Below are positions 1 to 9,144 of a stretch of DNA of 64,000 nt, piece after piece. Within the stretch, counting starts at the first letter, position 1. Every line of letters begins with the position of its first letter. This stretch comes from Bin87 sp034423595. GTDB taxonomy: Bacteria; Chloroflexota; Dehalococcoidia; Lucifugimonadales; UBA3495. The notes beneath the pieces are model-generated. The model searched no databases. It was not told the origin of the DNA and worked only from the letters and a program-made list of their open reading frames with translations. Where the stretch lies: the NCBI GenBank assembly GCA_965207025.1, contig OZ242258.1, positions 4,278,001-4,342,000 of the forward strand, read 5' to 3'. Position numbers and translations under genes: made by a program.

Positions 1-1
1 A

Positions 2-1054
2 CTCCTCATCCCTCTCGCCCTCATCCTCATCGCCGCCGGCGGATGGTGGCTCTACAGCAACAGATACGTCAGCCTGGACAACTTCCTACCAGAGGACCCG
101 AGCCAACCAACCTTCGCCGATGCCGAAGCCAAACCCAAACCTGAACCCCTTACTATCTCACCGCGAGGATCAATACATCACCAAAATTTCCCCACACTGC
201 CCGCGGCCCAAACCAAGAACGCTCCATCACCGACCCCCCAGGCGCCAACCATCAAACTACCTCCTAACCCTTCACCAGCAAATGTAGCCGAAAAAACAGT
301 CGTCCACGCTTTCGCCAGTTGCGACGACCAATATCGAGGCGCTGACTACGACTTCCGCGCACAGGCAGCTCAGCTCGCCCTCGATGAACAACGCCAGACT
401 CTCACCCAACTCAAAAAAACCGTCAACCAGTACTGCGCCGGCGGCTTCACAATTGAGAACGAACAGCTCGACCAGATCGTTTCCCAAAAATCCACCACTC
501 GTATCAACCCACCAACACCCACCGGGTACCCGACCGCCACGCCAAAAGCTGAACCCGACCAGGCCGGCGATAACCTCATAGCCTGGAACGGACGGTTTAA
601 CCAGCAAGAACTTGAACAATTAATCCACAAGAAAATCAATAACTACCGCATATCGCGCGGCTTGAAACCACTGAAATGGGTGAACGCCATCCACGAAGCT
701 GCCCGTTCCCACAGCACCAACATGGCCAAGCACGACTACCTTGACCACCTGGACCGCAATATGCGTACTCCGTCCGACCGCCTGGCCCACTTCGGCTATC
801 CCTGCTACTCCGGCGAAAACATCTTCCAAGGATATGGTCATTATCGGACCTGGCACCAAGGTCCCGTCCTCATACGCTACGAATGGCTCACCCAAGAAGA
901 ATTCGCCACCAAAGCCGTCCAAAGTTGGATCGACAGCCCAGGCCACCACGAAAACATGATCCGCAATCAATTCACCGAAACCGGCATCGGCATCGAATTC
1001 GGCGAATCAGAAGGCATTCCTCACGCTATCTGGGTAACCCAAAAATTCTGTTGA
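2..1054 (+). CDS. CAP-domain (SCP/PR1-like) protein, 5' truncated by window edge
   Basis: The frame is open from the first bases, so the true start lies outside the window; 350 residues are visible. Residues 1-20 are a hydrophobic membrane segment (rich in Leu/Ile, ending in GGWWLY), followed by a long Pro/Thr/Gln-rich linker to about residue 200, then a CAP domain to the C-terminus. The CAP signatures are visible: AARSHSTNMA with the active-site-like His, SGENIF, and DSPGHHENM. CAP proteins are usually extracytoplasmic; the membrane anchor plus linker suggests a surface-displayed domain. The molecular role of bacterial CAP proteins is mostly unknown. A second CAP gene follows 28 bp downstream on the same strand, suggesting a tandem duplication or a two-gene unit. 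Confidence 0.85.
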   Translation, partial: LLIPLALILIAAGGWWLYSNRYVSLDNFLPEDPSQPTFADAEAKPKPEPLTISPRGSIHHQNFPTLPAAQTKNAPSPTPQAPTIKLPPNPSPANVAEKTVVHAFASCDDQYRGADYDFRAQAAQLALDEQRQTLTQLKKTVNQYCAGGFTIENEQLDQIVSQKSTTRINPPTPTGYPTATPKAEPDQAGDNLIAWNGRFNQQELEQLIHKKINNYRISRGLKPLKWVNAIHEAARSHSTNMAKHDYLDHLDRNMRTPSDRLAHFGYPCYSGENIFQGYGHYRTWHQGPVLIRYEWLTQEEFATKAVQSWIDSPGHHENMIRNQFTETGIGIEFGESEGIPHAIWVTQKFC

Positions 1055-1082
1055 GGTAGCCAGCGCCACAAACGACACACCC

Positions 1083-1751
1083 ATGAACCTCCGAGTAGTC
1101 GAAAAGGCTATCGTCCACTACACCAATAAAGAACGCCGCCGCCACAACCTCCGTTCTCTGCGCGCGAGCAAACGCCTGGTCAAAGCTGCTCGCGCGCATG
1201 CCCACTGGTGTGCCGGTCGTAACCAAATGACCCACACCGGCTCTAAAGGTTCCCAACCCTGGGACCGAGCCAGAGATTTTGGATACTCCTCCAATGGCGT
1301 CTCGGAAAATATGTGGCAACAACACGGTCGAAACAACACCGCCTGGAAAAGCAAGTTCCGCTGGCGCAGCGATTTGCAATTCGGCAAAGCCGCAGTCATT
1401 TCCTGGATGAACAGCCCAGGACATCGCGCCAACCTACTAAATCCTCACTACACTGACATCGGAGTTGGCCTATCACGCCGCAACCGACATACGATACTCG
1501 TTCAAATGTTCGGAGATTTGCCGGTCCCAATTAAATCTCCACAAAACCAGGGTCCTAAAAACCAGAAATCAATAGGCGGCCCATACACTCACTACCATAA
1601 CTGGTCCTTCCACACTCACCACAAAAGGCCCAAAAACGGAAATCACTATCGTGCCATCCGCCGGCGCCAACGCCCCTGGCGGATCGCCTTCACAACCACC
1701 CTAATAGTCATCCTATTGGTACTAGGCCTCCTGGCGCTCAATTCCTTTTGA
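1083..1751 (+). CDS. CAP-domain protein with C-terminal membrane anchor
   Basis: A 222-aa protein. Residues about 8-145 form a CAP domain with the motifs AHAHWCAGRNQMTH, SENMW and NSPGHRANLL. A basic stretch follows (RAIRRRQRPW) and then one hydrophobic segment at about 203-219, so it looks C-terminally anchored, the opposite arrangement from the upstream paralogue. The CAP domain contains a Cys in the first motif. The start ATG at 1083 lies 28 bp after the upstream stop; no strong Shine-Dalgarno is visible. The family is recognised; the function is not. Confidence 0.8.
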   Translation: MNLRVVEKAIVHYTNKERRRHNLRSLRASKRLVKAARAHAHWCAGRNQMTHTGSKGSQPWDRARDFGYSSNGVSENMWQQHGRNNTAWKSKFRWRSDLQFGKAAVISWMNSPGHRANLLNPHYTDIGVGLSRRNRHTILVQMFGDLPVPIKSPQNQGPKNQKSIGGPYTHYHNWSFHTHHKRPKNGNHYRAIRRRQRPWRIAFTTTLIVILLVLGLLALNSF

Positions 1752-1799
1752 CGCCCCGGTTCTTTCCATCCAAAATAACTGAACTTAAACCAACGGCCC

Positions 1800-2029
1800 G
1801 GAGTCGCCTTCAACAACTCCGGGCCGATCAGCTCCGGCGCGTATTCGTACTTGTAAATCAGCTCCGCCCACAGCTCGGCCCGCACCTTCCCCTCGGGGTC
1901 GGCCCACCGCTCCGAGTGGAACGCGGCACCGTAATGAATCCCCTCATTGCGTCCCTCTCCGCTGATCTCAGCGTGGCCGTCGGCCAGGGCCCGGTCAAGA
2001 AACGTCCGGTGTTGAGTAGCGCTGGTCAT
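1800..2029 (-). pseudogene. Remnant of a type I restriction HsdR-type N-terminal domain
   Basis: The minus strand from ATG 2029 encodes about 75 residues that resemble the start of type I restriction enzyme R-subunit N-terminal domains, including the typical SERWADPEGKVRAELWAEL and a following IYKYEYAPELI. In intact relatives this leads into the catalytic PD-(D/E)xK core; here the homologous part stops near 1800 and the frame continues into unrelated sequence that overlaps the 3' end of the CAP gene. No methylase or specificity subunit lies nearby. I read it as a decayed fragment of a restriction gene, not a working enzyme. Confidence 0.5.
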
Positions 2030-2107
2030 GTCTCAAACCCTGCAATGTGTCGCTGCCACCAATATATCACCCAGCCCTGCGCCGCAACTCCCTCGCCCTG
2101 TCACCCC

Positions 2108-2160
2108 CAGGGCCTTTCACTTGTTCAGTGTGTCATTGCGAGCGCAGCGCAGCAATCCCG
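2108..2160. repeat. Partial copy of the CAGGGCC/GTCATTGCGAGCG dispersed inverted repeat (left half)
   Basis: It begins CAGGGCC, then a TTCACTTGTT-type segment, then TGTGTCATTGCGAGCGCAGCG. This matches the left half of the complete palindromic copy at 13107-13230, with the right half missing. Confidence 0.75.
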
Positions 2161-2302
2161 TCATTCCCACACCCTACCCGTCATCCCGCCGCACCCGTCA
2201 TTCCCGCCCCACCCGTCATTCCCGCCCGCACCCGTCATTCCCACCCCACCCTGTCATTCCTGCCCCACCCTGTCATTGCGAGCGTAGCGTGGCAATCTCG
2301 TT
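2158..2302. repeat. Tandem GTCATTCCC-type array ending in a second dispersed-repeat fragment
   Basis: About seven imperfect units of 13-18 bp with the core CCCGTCATTCCC, ending at about 2275. The array appears to have grown from the GTCATTGCGAGCG element, since a second element fragment (GTCATTGCGAGCGTAGCGTGG) ends it at 2271-2302. Confidence 0.75.
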
Positions 2303-2363
2303 GCCGAAGCAGACGCTGCTCAGGTTAGCAAAATTTCCTCCACTGACACCCGCCCATTGACCC

Positions 2364-2556
2364 ATGCCAAACGCACGTTCTATCATAGCCTTACTGCTAG
2401 CAAAAAGTTCAATCATCACCGCCTGCCAACGAGGTCAACATCACTACGGTCGTCAACGGCCAACAACCAGTCAGCAAATCCCAAATCGCAAGACCACGCC
2501 CGGATACCAACCGGGCAACCTTTCAGCGCGCTACCCACTGCGACGTGTACGGCTAA
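2364..2556 (+). pseudogene. Possible frameshifted small lipoprotein remnant
   Basis: ATG 2364 opens a short hydrophobic leader ending in a lipobox-like ITAC at about codon 21. After the Cys the same frame turns into a basic low-complexity tail, whereas the neighbouring frame reads a more protein-like segment starting EVNITTVVNGQQPVSKSQIA and stopping at 2556. A single frameshift would join leader and tail. No Shine-Dalgarno is visible and I recognise no family, so this is weak. Confidence 0.25.
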
Positions 2557-2717
2557 CTACATGACCCGTGCGAACTCAACGGTGGCTAATCGTTCCTTGC
2601 GTAACCACCCCCGGTCGTGGGGCTGGCAACGACCACAGTGAATTCCGGAAACCGACCTCAGGCAGGCTACTCGAAAACCGAATCAAAGGAGGCAAACCAA
2701 CCCACTCTTTCACCGTC

Positions 2718-2737
2718 GTTCCCGCGAAAGCGGGAAC
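2718..2737. repeat. GAAA-tetraloop hairpin of the GTTCCCGC family
   Basis: GTTCCCGC-GAAA-GCGGGAAC is a perfect 8-bp stem. Related hairpins lie at 15022-15041 and 24985-25004. Confidence 0.8.
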
Positions 2738-2822
2738 CCAGAATTCCAACCCCGCCGGGCTGTGTTATCATCCGCCCATTGTCGCCGCCACGCGCGCCGG
2801 CCCGGCCGGAGGTAGGTCGCCT

Positions 2823-4853
2823 ATGCTGTACCAACGCTACCGCTATTCCCAATGGGATGGCACCCAGCAGATCTTTGACATCGACGCCAGCGATTTGATG
2901 GATGCGCTGTCCGACGATCTCTTGCAGCACGGCGACCTGGCCCGCGCCCTGCGCGACCTGTTTCGCAACGGTATGCAGAACCGCGATGGTTCCCAGATGC
3001 CCAACCTGCGCCAGCTCATGGAGCAGCTCAAGCAGCAGCGCCGCCAGCAGTTGCAGCAGAGCAACCTGGACTCTGTGGTGGACGACCTCAAGGAACGGCT
3101 GGACAACATCCTCCGCACCGAGCGCGAGGGCATCCAGCGGAGGCTCGACGAGGCGGCGGACCGGCCGGAACCAGAAGACATGGAAGGCAAGGAGCAGCAG
3201 CGGGCGTTGAATCGCCTGTTGCAGGAACGCGCTCAGCGCAACCTGGACAAGCTGGACGACCTGCCCGACAGCATCGGCGGCCAGATCCAGGGACTCATGG
3301 ACTACGACTTCATGGACCCCGACGCTCAGCAGCAGTTCCAGGAATTGCTGGACATGCTCAAAAGCCAGATGGCGCAGAACGTCTCTGACCAAATGCGCGA
3401 GCAGATGCAGAACATGACCCCGGAGCAGATGGAGGCCATGCGCGAAATGATGCGCGACCTCAACCAGATGCTCCGCGACCGCATGGAGGGCCGCGACCCC
3501 GGCTTTGAACAATTCATGCAGAAGTGGGGGCCGATGTTCGGCGACGACCCGCCCCAGAGTCTTGACGAACTGATGGAGCGCATCCAGCAGCAGATGGCGC
3601 AGATGCAATCGCTCATGGACAGCCTGTCACCCGAGGCGCGGCGGGAGCTGGAAGACGCCATGCAGTCGGCCATGGACCCGCGCCTGATGGACGAAATGGC
3701 CGAGTTTGCCGCCCTGATGCAATCGCTGATGCCGCCAGACGAACTGGCCCGCCAGTACCCCTTCCTCGGCGACGACAGTATGACGCTGGAGCAGGCCATG
3801 GAGGCGATGCAGCAGATGCAGTCGCTCGATAATCTTGAGCAGTCATTGCAGCAAGCCATGCGCACCGGCAACCTGGACGACGTCGATCCCGAGCAGCTGG
3901 CCGAATTGCTGGGCGAGGAGGCCCGCCGCGCCTGGGAGGAAATGGACCGGCTGCGCCAGATGCTCAAGGACGCCGGCTACATCACCGGCGACGACGATCT
4001 ATCCCTCACCGCCCGCGGCATCCGCCGCATTGGGCAGAAGGCCATGCGCGAGGTGTTCCAACACCTCAAGAAGGACCGCATCGGCAACCACGACCTGGAC
4101 ACCCGCGGCGCCGGCGGCGACCTGCTGGGAGACACCAAGACCTACGAGTTCGGCGACCCGTTGCAACTTGACCTGCAAACCACGGTGAAGAACGCCATCG
4201 TGCGCGGCGGCCCCCAGGTTCCGGTCAAACTGCGCCCCGACGACTTCGAGATCTACCGCAACGAGCACATGACGCGGGCAGCCACCATCGTCCTGCTCGA
4301 CCAGAGCCGCTCCATGGGCCTGTTCAACAACTGGGCGGCGGCCAAGAAGGTGACCCTCGCCCTGTTCGCCCTCATCCGCCAGCAGTATCCCCGCGATACC
4401 CTGCACGTGGTTGGCTTCTCCGACTACGCCCGCGAGTTGGAAGAGGAGGACCTGGCTGGACTGACCTGGAACAACTGGGTGTCCGGCACCAACCTGCACC
4501 ACGCTTTGATGCTGTCCCGCAAGCTCCTGTCCCGCGAAAAGGGTGGCACCCGGCAGATCCTGGTGATCACCGACGGCGAACCCACCGCGCACCTGGAAGG
4601 CGACCAGGCGTACTTTGCCTATCCGCCCAGCTACCGCACCGAGCTGGAGACGTTGAAGGAGGTGCGCCGCTGCACCCAGGAAGGCATTGTCATCAACACC
4701 TTCATGCTGGAAAACAACTACCAGTTGGTGAATTTCGTGGATCGAATGACGCGGATCAACCGGGGCCGCGCCTTCTACAGCAGCAGCGAAAACCTGGGCG
4801 AGTACGTGCTGGTGGACTACATCAACAACCGGCGCAAGCGTGTCTCAGGATAA
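2823..4853 (+). CDS. VWA-domain (metal-ion-dependent adhesion site) protein
   Basis: I start it at ATG 2823, preceded by a GGAGG at 2809; the frame is open further upstream but translates intergenic repeat there. The product is 676 aa. Residues about 50-430 are rich in Met, Gln, Glu and Arg and look almost entirely helical, with coiled-coil character. The C-terminal third is a VWA domain: the MIDAS motif DQSRS begins at residue 493, with SGTNL and ITDGEPT following. Such cytoplasmic VWA proteins usually work with a MoxR-type AAA+ ATPase to remodel or insert metals into client complexes. No MoxR gene is in the window, so a partner must be elsewhere. The gene ends 28 bp before comEA but a functional link is not evident. 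Confidence 0.85.
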   Translation: MLYQRYRYSQWDGTQQIFDIDASDLMDALSDDLLQHGDLARALRDLFRNGMQNRDGSQMPNLRQLMEQLKQQRRQQLQQSNLDSVVDDLKERLDNILRTEREGIQRRLDEAADRPEPEDMEGKEQQRALNRLLQERAQRNLDKLDDLPDSIGGQIQGLMDYDFMDPDAQQQFQELLDMLKSQMAQNVSDQMREQMQNMTPEQMEAMREMMRDLNQMLRDRMEGRDPGFEQFMQKWGPMFGDDPPQSLDELMERIQQQMAQMQSLMDSLSPEARRELEDAMQSAMDPRLMDEMAEFAALMQSLMPPDELARQYPFLGDDSMTLEQAMEAMQQMQSLDNLEQSLQQAMRTGNLDDVDPEQLAELLGEEARRAWEEMDRLRQMLKDAGYITGDDDLSLTARGIRRIGQKAMREVFQHLKKDRIGNHDLDTRGAGGDLLGDTKTYEFGDPLQLDLQTTVKNAIVRGGPQVPVKLRPDDFEIYRNEHMTRAATIVLLDQSRSMGLFNNWAAAKKVTLALFALIRQQYPRDTLHVVGFSDYARELEEEDLAGLTWNNWVSGTNLHHALMLSRKLLSREKGGTRQILVITDGEPTAHLEGDQAYFAYPPSYRTELETLKEVRRCTQEGIVINTFMLENNYQLVNFVDRMTRINRGRAFYSSSENLGEYVLVDYINNRRKRVSG

Positions 4854-4881
4854 ACGGGCCGGCCCGCTGGGATTCCGCTGA

Positions 4882-5604
4882 TTGTCAGGGGCGCCGGCCG
4901 TGTCATCCATCGGTTCCAGGCGGATTCTGGGCGTAGCGGTGTCCGTTCTGGCGGCTGTAGTTATACTGGGCGTGGCGGCGTGGATGCTGGTGGGAAACAA
5001 CGGCGACAGCCCGAACGGTAGCGCCGACGTAAAGATCATACCGCCCGTGGATGCCGCTGCCGCAGATGGCTCCAACAGCGCCAATGCGCCGGTTGCCACC
5101 GACCCCGTTGAAACCCCCACTCCGGTCAACATCGCCGTGTACGTGACGGGGGAGGTGGTGAATCCGGGTGTTTATACGGTGGCAGAGGGCGTGCGATTGA
5201 CCGGCGTAATCGACCTGGCCGGCGGCCCCACTGAAAACGCTGACTTGAACCGCATCAATCTGGCGGCCTATGTGTCGGACGCCGCCCACTATCGTATCCC
5301 AGCCCTGGGGGAAACCGGTGACGGCTCGGTTGAGACGGGCGCTGTCGCTGCGGTTGGCGACGGAACCGGAACCGCCAGCCAGGAGTCTGTTCCTACCTGC
5401 GCCGTTCCCGTCAACATCAACACCGCCACCGCCGAGTGTCTGGAAACGCTGCCGGGCATCGGCGCGGTTCGCGCGGAGTCCATCGTAGCGCACCGTGAGC
5501 AGGCAGGACCGTTCCTCACCGCGGAGGACATAACGTCGGTATCGGGAATTGGTAATGGAATATACGGACGTATCGCGGACATGATTACCGCAGGCGGCCC
5601 GTGA
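4882..5604 (+). CDS. comEA: Competence protein ComEA, DNA receptor with SLBB and helix-hairpin-helix domains
   Basis: A 240-aa protein with a signal-anchor helix at about 15-38, a flexible Ala/Asn/Thr linker, an SLBB domain (YVTGEVVNPGVYTV, about 85-130) and a C-terminal helix-hairpin-helix pair (VNINTATAECLETLPGIG onward). This is the standard layout of ComEA, which binds incoming double-stranded DNA outside the membrane during transformation. The ComEC channel gene follows 147 bp downstream. The start is uncertain: TTG 4882 is used here, but GTG 4900 has AGGGG eight bases upstream and is equally likely. Confidence 0.9.
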   Translation: MSGAPAVSSIGSRRILGVAVSVLAAVVILGVAAWMLVGNNGDSPNGSADVKIIPPVDAAAADGSNSANAPVATDPVETPTPVNIAVYVTGEVVNPGVYTVAEGVRLTGVIDLAGGPTENADLNRINLAAYVSDAAHYRIPALGETGDGSVETGAVAAVGDGTGTASQESVPTCAVPVNINTATAECLETLPGIGAVRAESIVAHREQAGPFLTAEDITSVSGIGNGIYGRIADMITAGGP

Positions 5605-5639
5605 GGTGTGTGGTCGTGGGGCTGCACTGCTCGTCCTTC

Positions 5640-5745
5640 GACAAGCTCAGGATGAGCGGATGGGCCGGCTAAGGATGCGCGGATTTGCCGGTTGATGAGC
5701 GGATGGGCCGGTTAGGGATGCGCGGGTGGGCCGAGGGCCCTTGAC
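5640..5745. repeat. Spacer repeat: GATGAGCGGATGGGCCGG tandem plus a TTCGACAAGCTCAGGATGAG element
   Basis: Between comEA and comEC. CTTCGACAAGCTCAGGATGAG is followed by two units of about 42 bp starting GATGAGCGGATGGGCCGG (at 5652 and 5694). The inverted counterpart of the first motif (CATGGTGAGCTTGTCGAA) occurs near 45922. Confidence 0.7.
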
Positions 5746-5751
5746 CGAGTC

Positions 5752-8217
5752 ATGCGGCTGGCACCCGACCTGATCCTGGCGGCCCTGGTTGCCGGCATTG
5801 GGATTGGTGTTTGGTTCGACTGGCCGCAACCTTCGGCCCTGCCGCTACTGCTGCTGACGCTGGCTGCGCTGGCCGCGGCGATGGGATGCAGGTTGTTGGA
5901 TGTTCCCGCCGGGCCGGCGCTGCTGGCGGCGGCGCTGATTTTCGGAGTCTGGCGGGCAGAGGCTGCGGAGTCGCCGCCGTTGCCCTTGATCCCAACCGGG
6001 TCAAACATAACAGCCACCGTACAGATAACCGACGCGCCGGCGACGTCCGGCAGTGGTTATCGCTTTCAGGGCCGAGTAACGTCCGACGGCAAAGAAACCG
6101 CGGGCAGCCTTCCGGTGGGCGCCAATCTGATGGTGTACGCATTGCCGCCGGATGAACTGGCGGCGCGGCGCGGTCGGCCTTTCCTGCGTTACGGCGACCG
6201 TCTGCGAGTGTCCGGGAGTGTAGAGAAACCGGAACCCATCGGCGATTTCGACTATGCGGAGTGGCTGGAATCGCAGGGAATAGTCGGGGTGATGTGGGCG
6301 CGGAACACGGAATTAGTGTCAACGGGCGGCGGGTCAATGCCTACCGCGGCGTTGCACCGCGCTAGATCCGCGCTGTCGGCGGCGATCCAGCGGTCGATTC
6401 CGGAACCGCAGGCCGGACTGGCGCAGGCATTGATGCTGGGCATACGGTCGGAGCTGCCACAACGGATCAAGGAATCCTTCCGCACTGCAGGAATGTCGCA
6501 TCTGCTGGCGATTTCGGGTCTGCACGTGGGCGTCGTCATGGCGCTGACGCTGGCGGCGGGGTCTGCTTTGGCAGGAAGGAACAACCCGTGGGCTATCGCC
6601 GCTGCCGCGCTGGTGGTTTGGGTGTACGCAATCCTCTCCGGGCTGGACCCGCCGGTGGTGCGGGCGGCGATCATGGGCAGCCTGTTTCTGGCCCAGGGTT
6701 TGCTGGGTCGAGGGATGCGCGGGTTGACGGCGTTGCTGTTGGCCGGCGCTGCGATGCTGCTGATCGATCCGCACTTGTTCAGCAGCCTGTCGTTCCAACT
6801 CAGTTTTACGGCGATGGCCGGCGTGATTCTGGGCCTGCCGCTCATCAGCGCTTTGACTACTGCGTTAGCGGCGCAGGCGTCGGCATCGTGGATAGTGTGT
6901 TGGGGACAGTATGGCGTGTCGCTGTTGATCGCGTCGGTGGTGATTTCGGCTGCGACGACCCTGGCGACCCTGCCGTTGGTGGCATGGCATTTTGGCGAGA
7001 TTCCGTTGATGAGCGTGCCGGCTACCATCCTGGCGATGCCCGCCATGCCGGCCGCCCTGCTGGGAACGGCCGCGACCGCGCTGGCCGGGTTGTTGGCGCC
7101 GCCCGTAGCGGCGGTTCTGGGGACGCTGGCGTGGGCGCCGTTGGCGTGGTTGATCCGGGTGGCGGAGGCGATGCCGCCCGTACTGCTATCGGCTCCATGG
7201 CTGACGGTTTCGGTGGCGTCGGCCTGGTTGGGAATGACCGGCCTGCTGGCGGTGCTGGCGACATCGCGGAGGGCGCGCAGCGCAGTTGCCGCGCTGCGGA
7301 GGCGGCCCCGCTGGAGGCCGAGCGGAACCGCCGGTTTGACGGCGGCGGCGATTCCGGTGGTGGTGATCTCTTTCCTGTTGCTGGTCGGTCAAATCGCGGG
7401 CGTCAAACCGGGCGGACTGCTGCACGTGTACGTGCTGGATATTGGCCAGGGGGACGCGATATTCGTGACAACGCCTGACGGACAGCAGGTGTTGGTGGAT
7501 GGGGGACCCGATCCAGAGACTACGTTGGGGGCTATTTCGGCTCTGATGCCGGCGGGAGATCGTTCGCTGGACGTTGTAGTGGCGACGCACCTGGACAGCG
7601 ACCACATGGGCGGTTTGCTGGGCGTGCTGGATCGATTCAGGGCCGGCATGGTTCTTCACAGCGGGGATTTGTCAGGGAACGCGGCCCTGCATCCCCAGTG
7701 GCGAGCGGTGATGAGAGAGCGGGATCATCCGGTTGCGACGGTAAGCGCGGGGCACCGAGTGGAGATCGGACGCCAAGTGTCGCTGGAAGTGCTGCACCCG
7801 CCGGCGGACGGGTTGCCGGCGGGTGTCGAGCGCAACGCCAATAATGGGAGCCTGGTGCTGCGACTCGACTATGGAGAGGTGTCGTTCCTGCTAACCGGAG
7901 ACATTGAGGTGGAAGTGGAGCAGTACCTAGTGGCGGACGCCGGCGACGAACTGCGGGCCGATGTGCTCAAGGTGGGTCATCACGGCAGCAGGACCTCAAC
8001 GACGCAGGATTTTCTGGAACGGGTGAGTCCCCGGAGCGGGGTGATTTCGGCGGGGCGTGACAACCGGTTCGGGCATCCGCATTCCGATGTGGTGGAGCGG
8101 TTGAAATCATCAATGGGCGCGGATAACGTGTTACTGACCGCCAGGGACGGGACGGTAGAGTACATCAGCGACGGCGAGTCGCTGTGGGTGAAGACGCATG
8201 GGGTGGCTCAATGGTAG
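5752..8217 (+). CDS. comEC: ComEC/Rec2-type DNA uptake channel
   Basis: An 821-aa polytopic membrane protein. The N-terminus has membrane segments and a DUF4131-like soluble region; the middle is the Competence domain (AISGLHVGVVMAL, then DPPVVRAAIMGSLFL), and the C-terminus from about residue 560 is a metallo-beta-lactamase-like domain with ATHLDSDHMGG at about 611-621 and KVGHHGSRTS near 742. ComEC forms the channel that moves single-stranded DNA into the cytoplasm; the C-terminal domain is thought to degrade the other strand. With ComEA upstream, this is a natural-transformation pair. All expected domains are present, so it appears intact. Confidence 0.93.
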   Translation: MRLAPDLILAALVAGIGIGVWFDWPQPSALPLLLLTLAALAAAMGCRLLDVPAGPALLAAALIFGVWRAEAAESPPLPLIPTGSNITATVQITDAPATSGSGYRFQGRVTSDGKETAGSLPVGANLMVYALPPDELAARRGRPFLRYGDRLRVSGSVEKPEPIGDFDYAEWLESQGIVGVMWARNTELVSTGGGSMPTAALHRARSALSAAIQRSIPEPQAGLAQALMLGIRSELPQRIKESFRTAGMSHLLAISGLHVGVVMALTLAAGSALAGRNNPWAIAAAALVVWVYAILSGLDPPVVRAAIMGSLFLAQGLLGRGMRGLTALLLAGAAMLLIDPHLFSSLSFQLSFTAMAGVILGLPLISALTTALAAQASASWIVCWGQYGVSLLIASVVISAATTLATLPLVAWHFGEIPLMSVPATILAMPAMPAALLGTAATALAGLLAPPVAAVLGTLAWAPLAWLIRVAEAMPPVLLSAPWLTVSVASAWLGMTGLLAVLATSRRARSAVAALRRRPRWRPSGTAGLTAAAIPVVVISFLLLVGQIAGVKPGGLLHVYVLDIGQGDAIFVTTPDGQQVLVDGGPDPETTLGAISALMPAGDRSLDVVVATHLDSDHMGGLLGVLDRFRAGMVLHSGDLSGNAALHPQWRAVMRERDHPVATVSAGHRVEIGRQVSLEVLHPPADGLPAGVERNANNGSLVLRLDYGEVSFLLTGDIEVEVEQYLVADAGDELRADVLKVGHHGSRTSTTQDFLERVSPRSGVISAGRDNRFGHPHSDVVERLKSSMGADNVLLTARDGTVEYISDGESLWVKTHGVAQW

Positions 8218-8226
8218 GTGATCCCG

Positions 8227-9144
8227 TCAATCTATGGACCCACCGCCCGCCGTAAGCCTGCGTTCGTACCAATGGAGTTGGCCGGCCTTCTGGAATCCCA
8301 TGGATTGGTACAGGCGTATCGCCGGCTCATTGGCGCCGTCCACCTCCAGCCGGATGTAGTCTGCACCCGCCGAGCGCAGATAGACCATGCCTGCAGCGAG
8401 GATGGCCCTGCTGATTCCCCGGCCTCGGAACTCAGGAACCAGGCCAATGGAACCGATAACTCCCTGTCGCCGGTGTCCGTCGGACATCAGCAACGTCCAG
8501 CAGTAACCTGCCAGATACTCCCCATGAAACAGGAGCCTGATGCCATCATACGACGTATTGGACATCATGGCGCGATGGGCGGTCTGCGCCTCGGTGTATG
8601 GAGAAAACCACCACGTGCCGGCGAAGGCGGAGTTGTGTCCCGAAGTCAGCAAGGCGACATCGTTGTCGGTGAAGGATCTCACGCGGTAAGAATCGGGCAA
8701 GTCTGCGGTTGGCACACGCTCCCTTTCCCACGTCATGTTCCAATAGGCTCGGACCATGCCAAACCCTTCCTCGATCAGGGCTGCCGCTTTATCGTAAGGC
8801 GGCCACAATGCGATGTGGGCCACCGCCGACCCGGTTTCCCGGGTTCGCTGCAAGCCCTCCCTGACTAAAGCGTTCCAGCCGGTTTCGTAAGCTTCGCCGG
8901 GGGATACGTGGATGTTCAAAACACACCGTCCGCCGGGAGAGTCTTTGCCGGACGGTTCTGGGAACACCAGGCAAAACCCTTGAAGAGTAGGGCCGCCGTC
9001 GCCGGTATCCTCGAACAGCAGCAGGCAGTCCTGCGCCTGATCGCGGCCCGGCAGCAGCATGATGTCCGTGAATACGCTGCGGTGGACAGCGCTATCGGAA
9101 TTAAAGTTGGGGATTGATACGCGTGTTGCGCGGCGTATCGTCAC
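8227..9144 (-). CDS. GNAT-family N-acetyltransferase, two-domain type
   Basis: I choose GTG 9144, which overlaps the stop of the preceding gene as GTGA, the usual mark of translational coupling; an in-frame TTG at 9150 is the alternative. The product is 305 aa and holds two GNAT halves. The C-terminal half carries the acetyl-CoA loop (LVPEFRGRGISRAIL) and the terminal LEVDGANEPAIRLYQSMGF; the N-terminal half is degenerate. This double layout resembles MshD-like acetyltransferases, but nothing indicates the substrate. It is the last gene of an operon with two small zinc-binding proteins. It is convergent with comEC, 9 bp away. Confidence 0.8.
   Translation of the reverse strand: MTIRRATRVSIPNFNSDSAVHRSVFTDIMLLPGRDQAQDCLLLFEDTGDGGPTLQGFCLVFPEPSGKDSPGGRCVLNIHVSPGEAYETGWNALVREGLQRTRETGSAVAHIALWPPYDKAAALIEEGFGMVRAYWNMTWERERVPTADLPDSYRVRSFTDNDVALLTSGHNSAFAGTWWFSPYTEAQTAHRAMMSNTSYDGIRLLFHGEYLAGYCWTLLMSDGHRRQGVIGSIGLVPEFRGRGISRAILAAGMVYLRSAGADYIRLEVDGANEPAIRLYQSMGFQKAGQLHWYERRLTAGGGSID

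Larger units (their letters stand above)
2030..2822. other. Repeat-rich intergenic region without a convincing intact gene
   Basis: Nearly 800 bases separate the restriction relic from the VWA gene. It holds two partial copies of the GTCATTGCGAGCG dispersed repeat (2108-2160 and 2271-2302), a tandem array of CACCCGTCATTCCC-like units between them, a GAAA-loop hairpin at 2718-2737, and a doubtful frameshifted lipoprotein remnant at 2364-2556. Long open frames here are low-complexity Pro/His translations of the repeats. Confidence 0.7.

Noticed and set aside
2158..2275. Tandem GTCATTCCC units considered as a CRISPR or iteron origin
   Set aside because: Units vary in length, have no unique spacers and no replication gene or DnaA box nearby; they look like slippage of a dispersed repeat.
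2667..3608. Long minus-strand frame opposite the VWA gene
   Set aside because: It is a shadow of the Gln/Met-rich coding region; no ribosome site and a Leu/His-rich composition typical of antisense translation.
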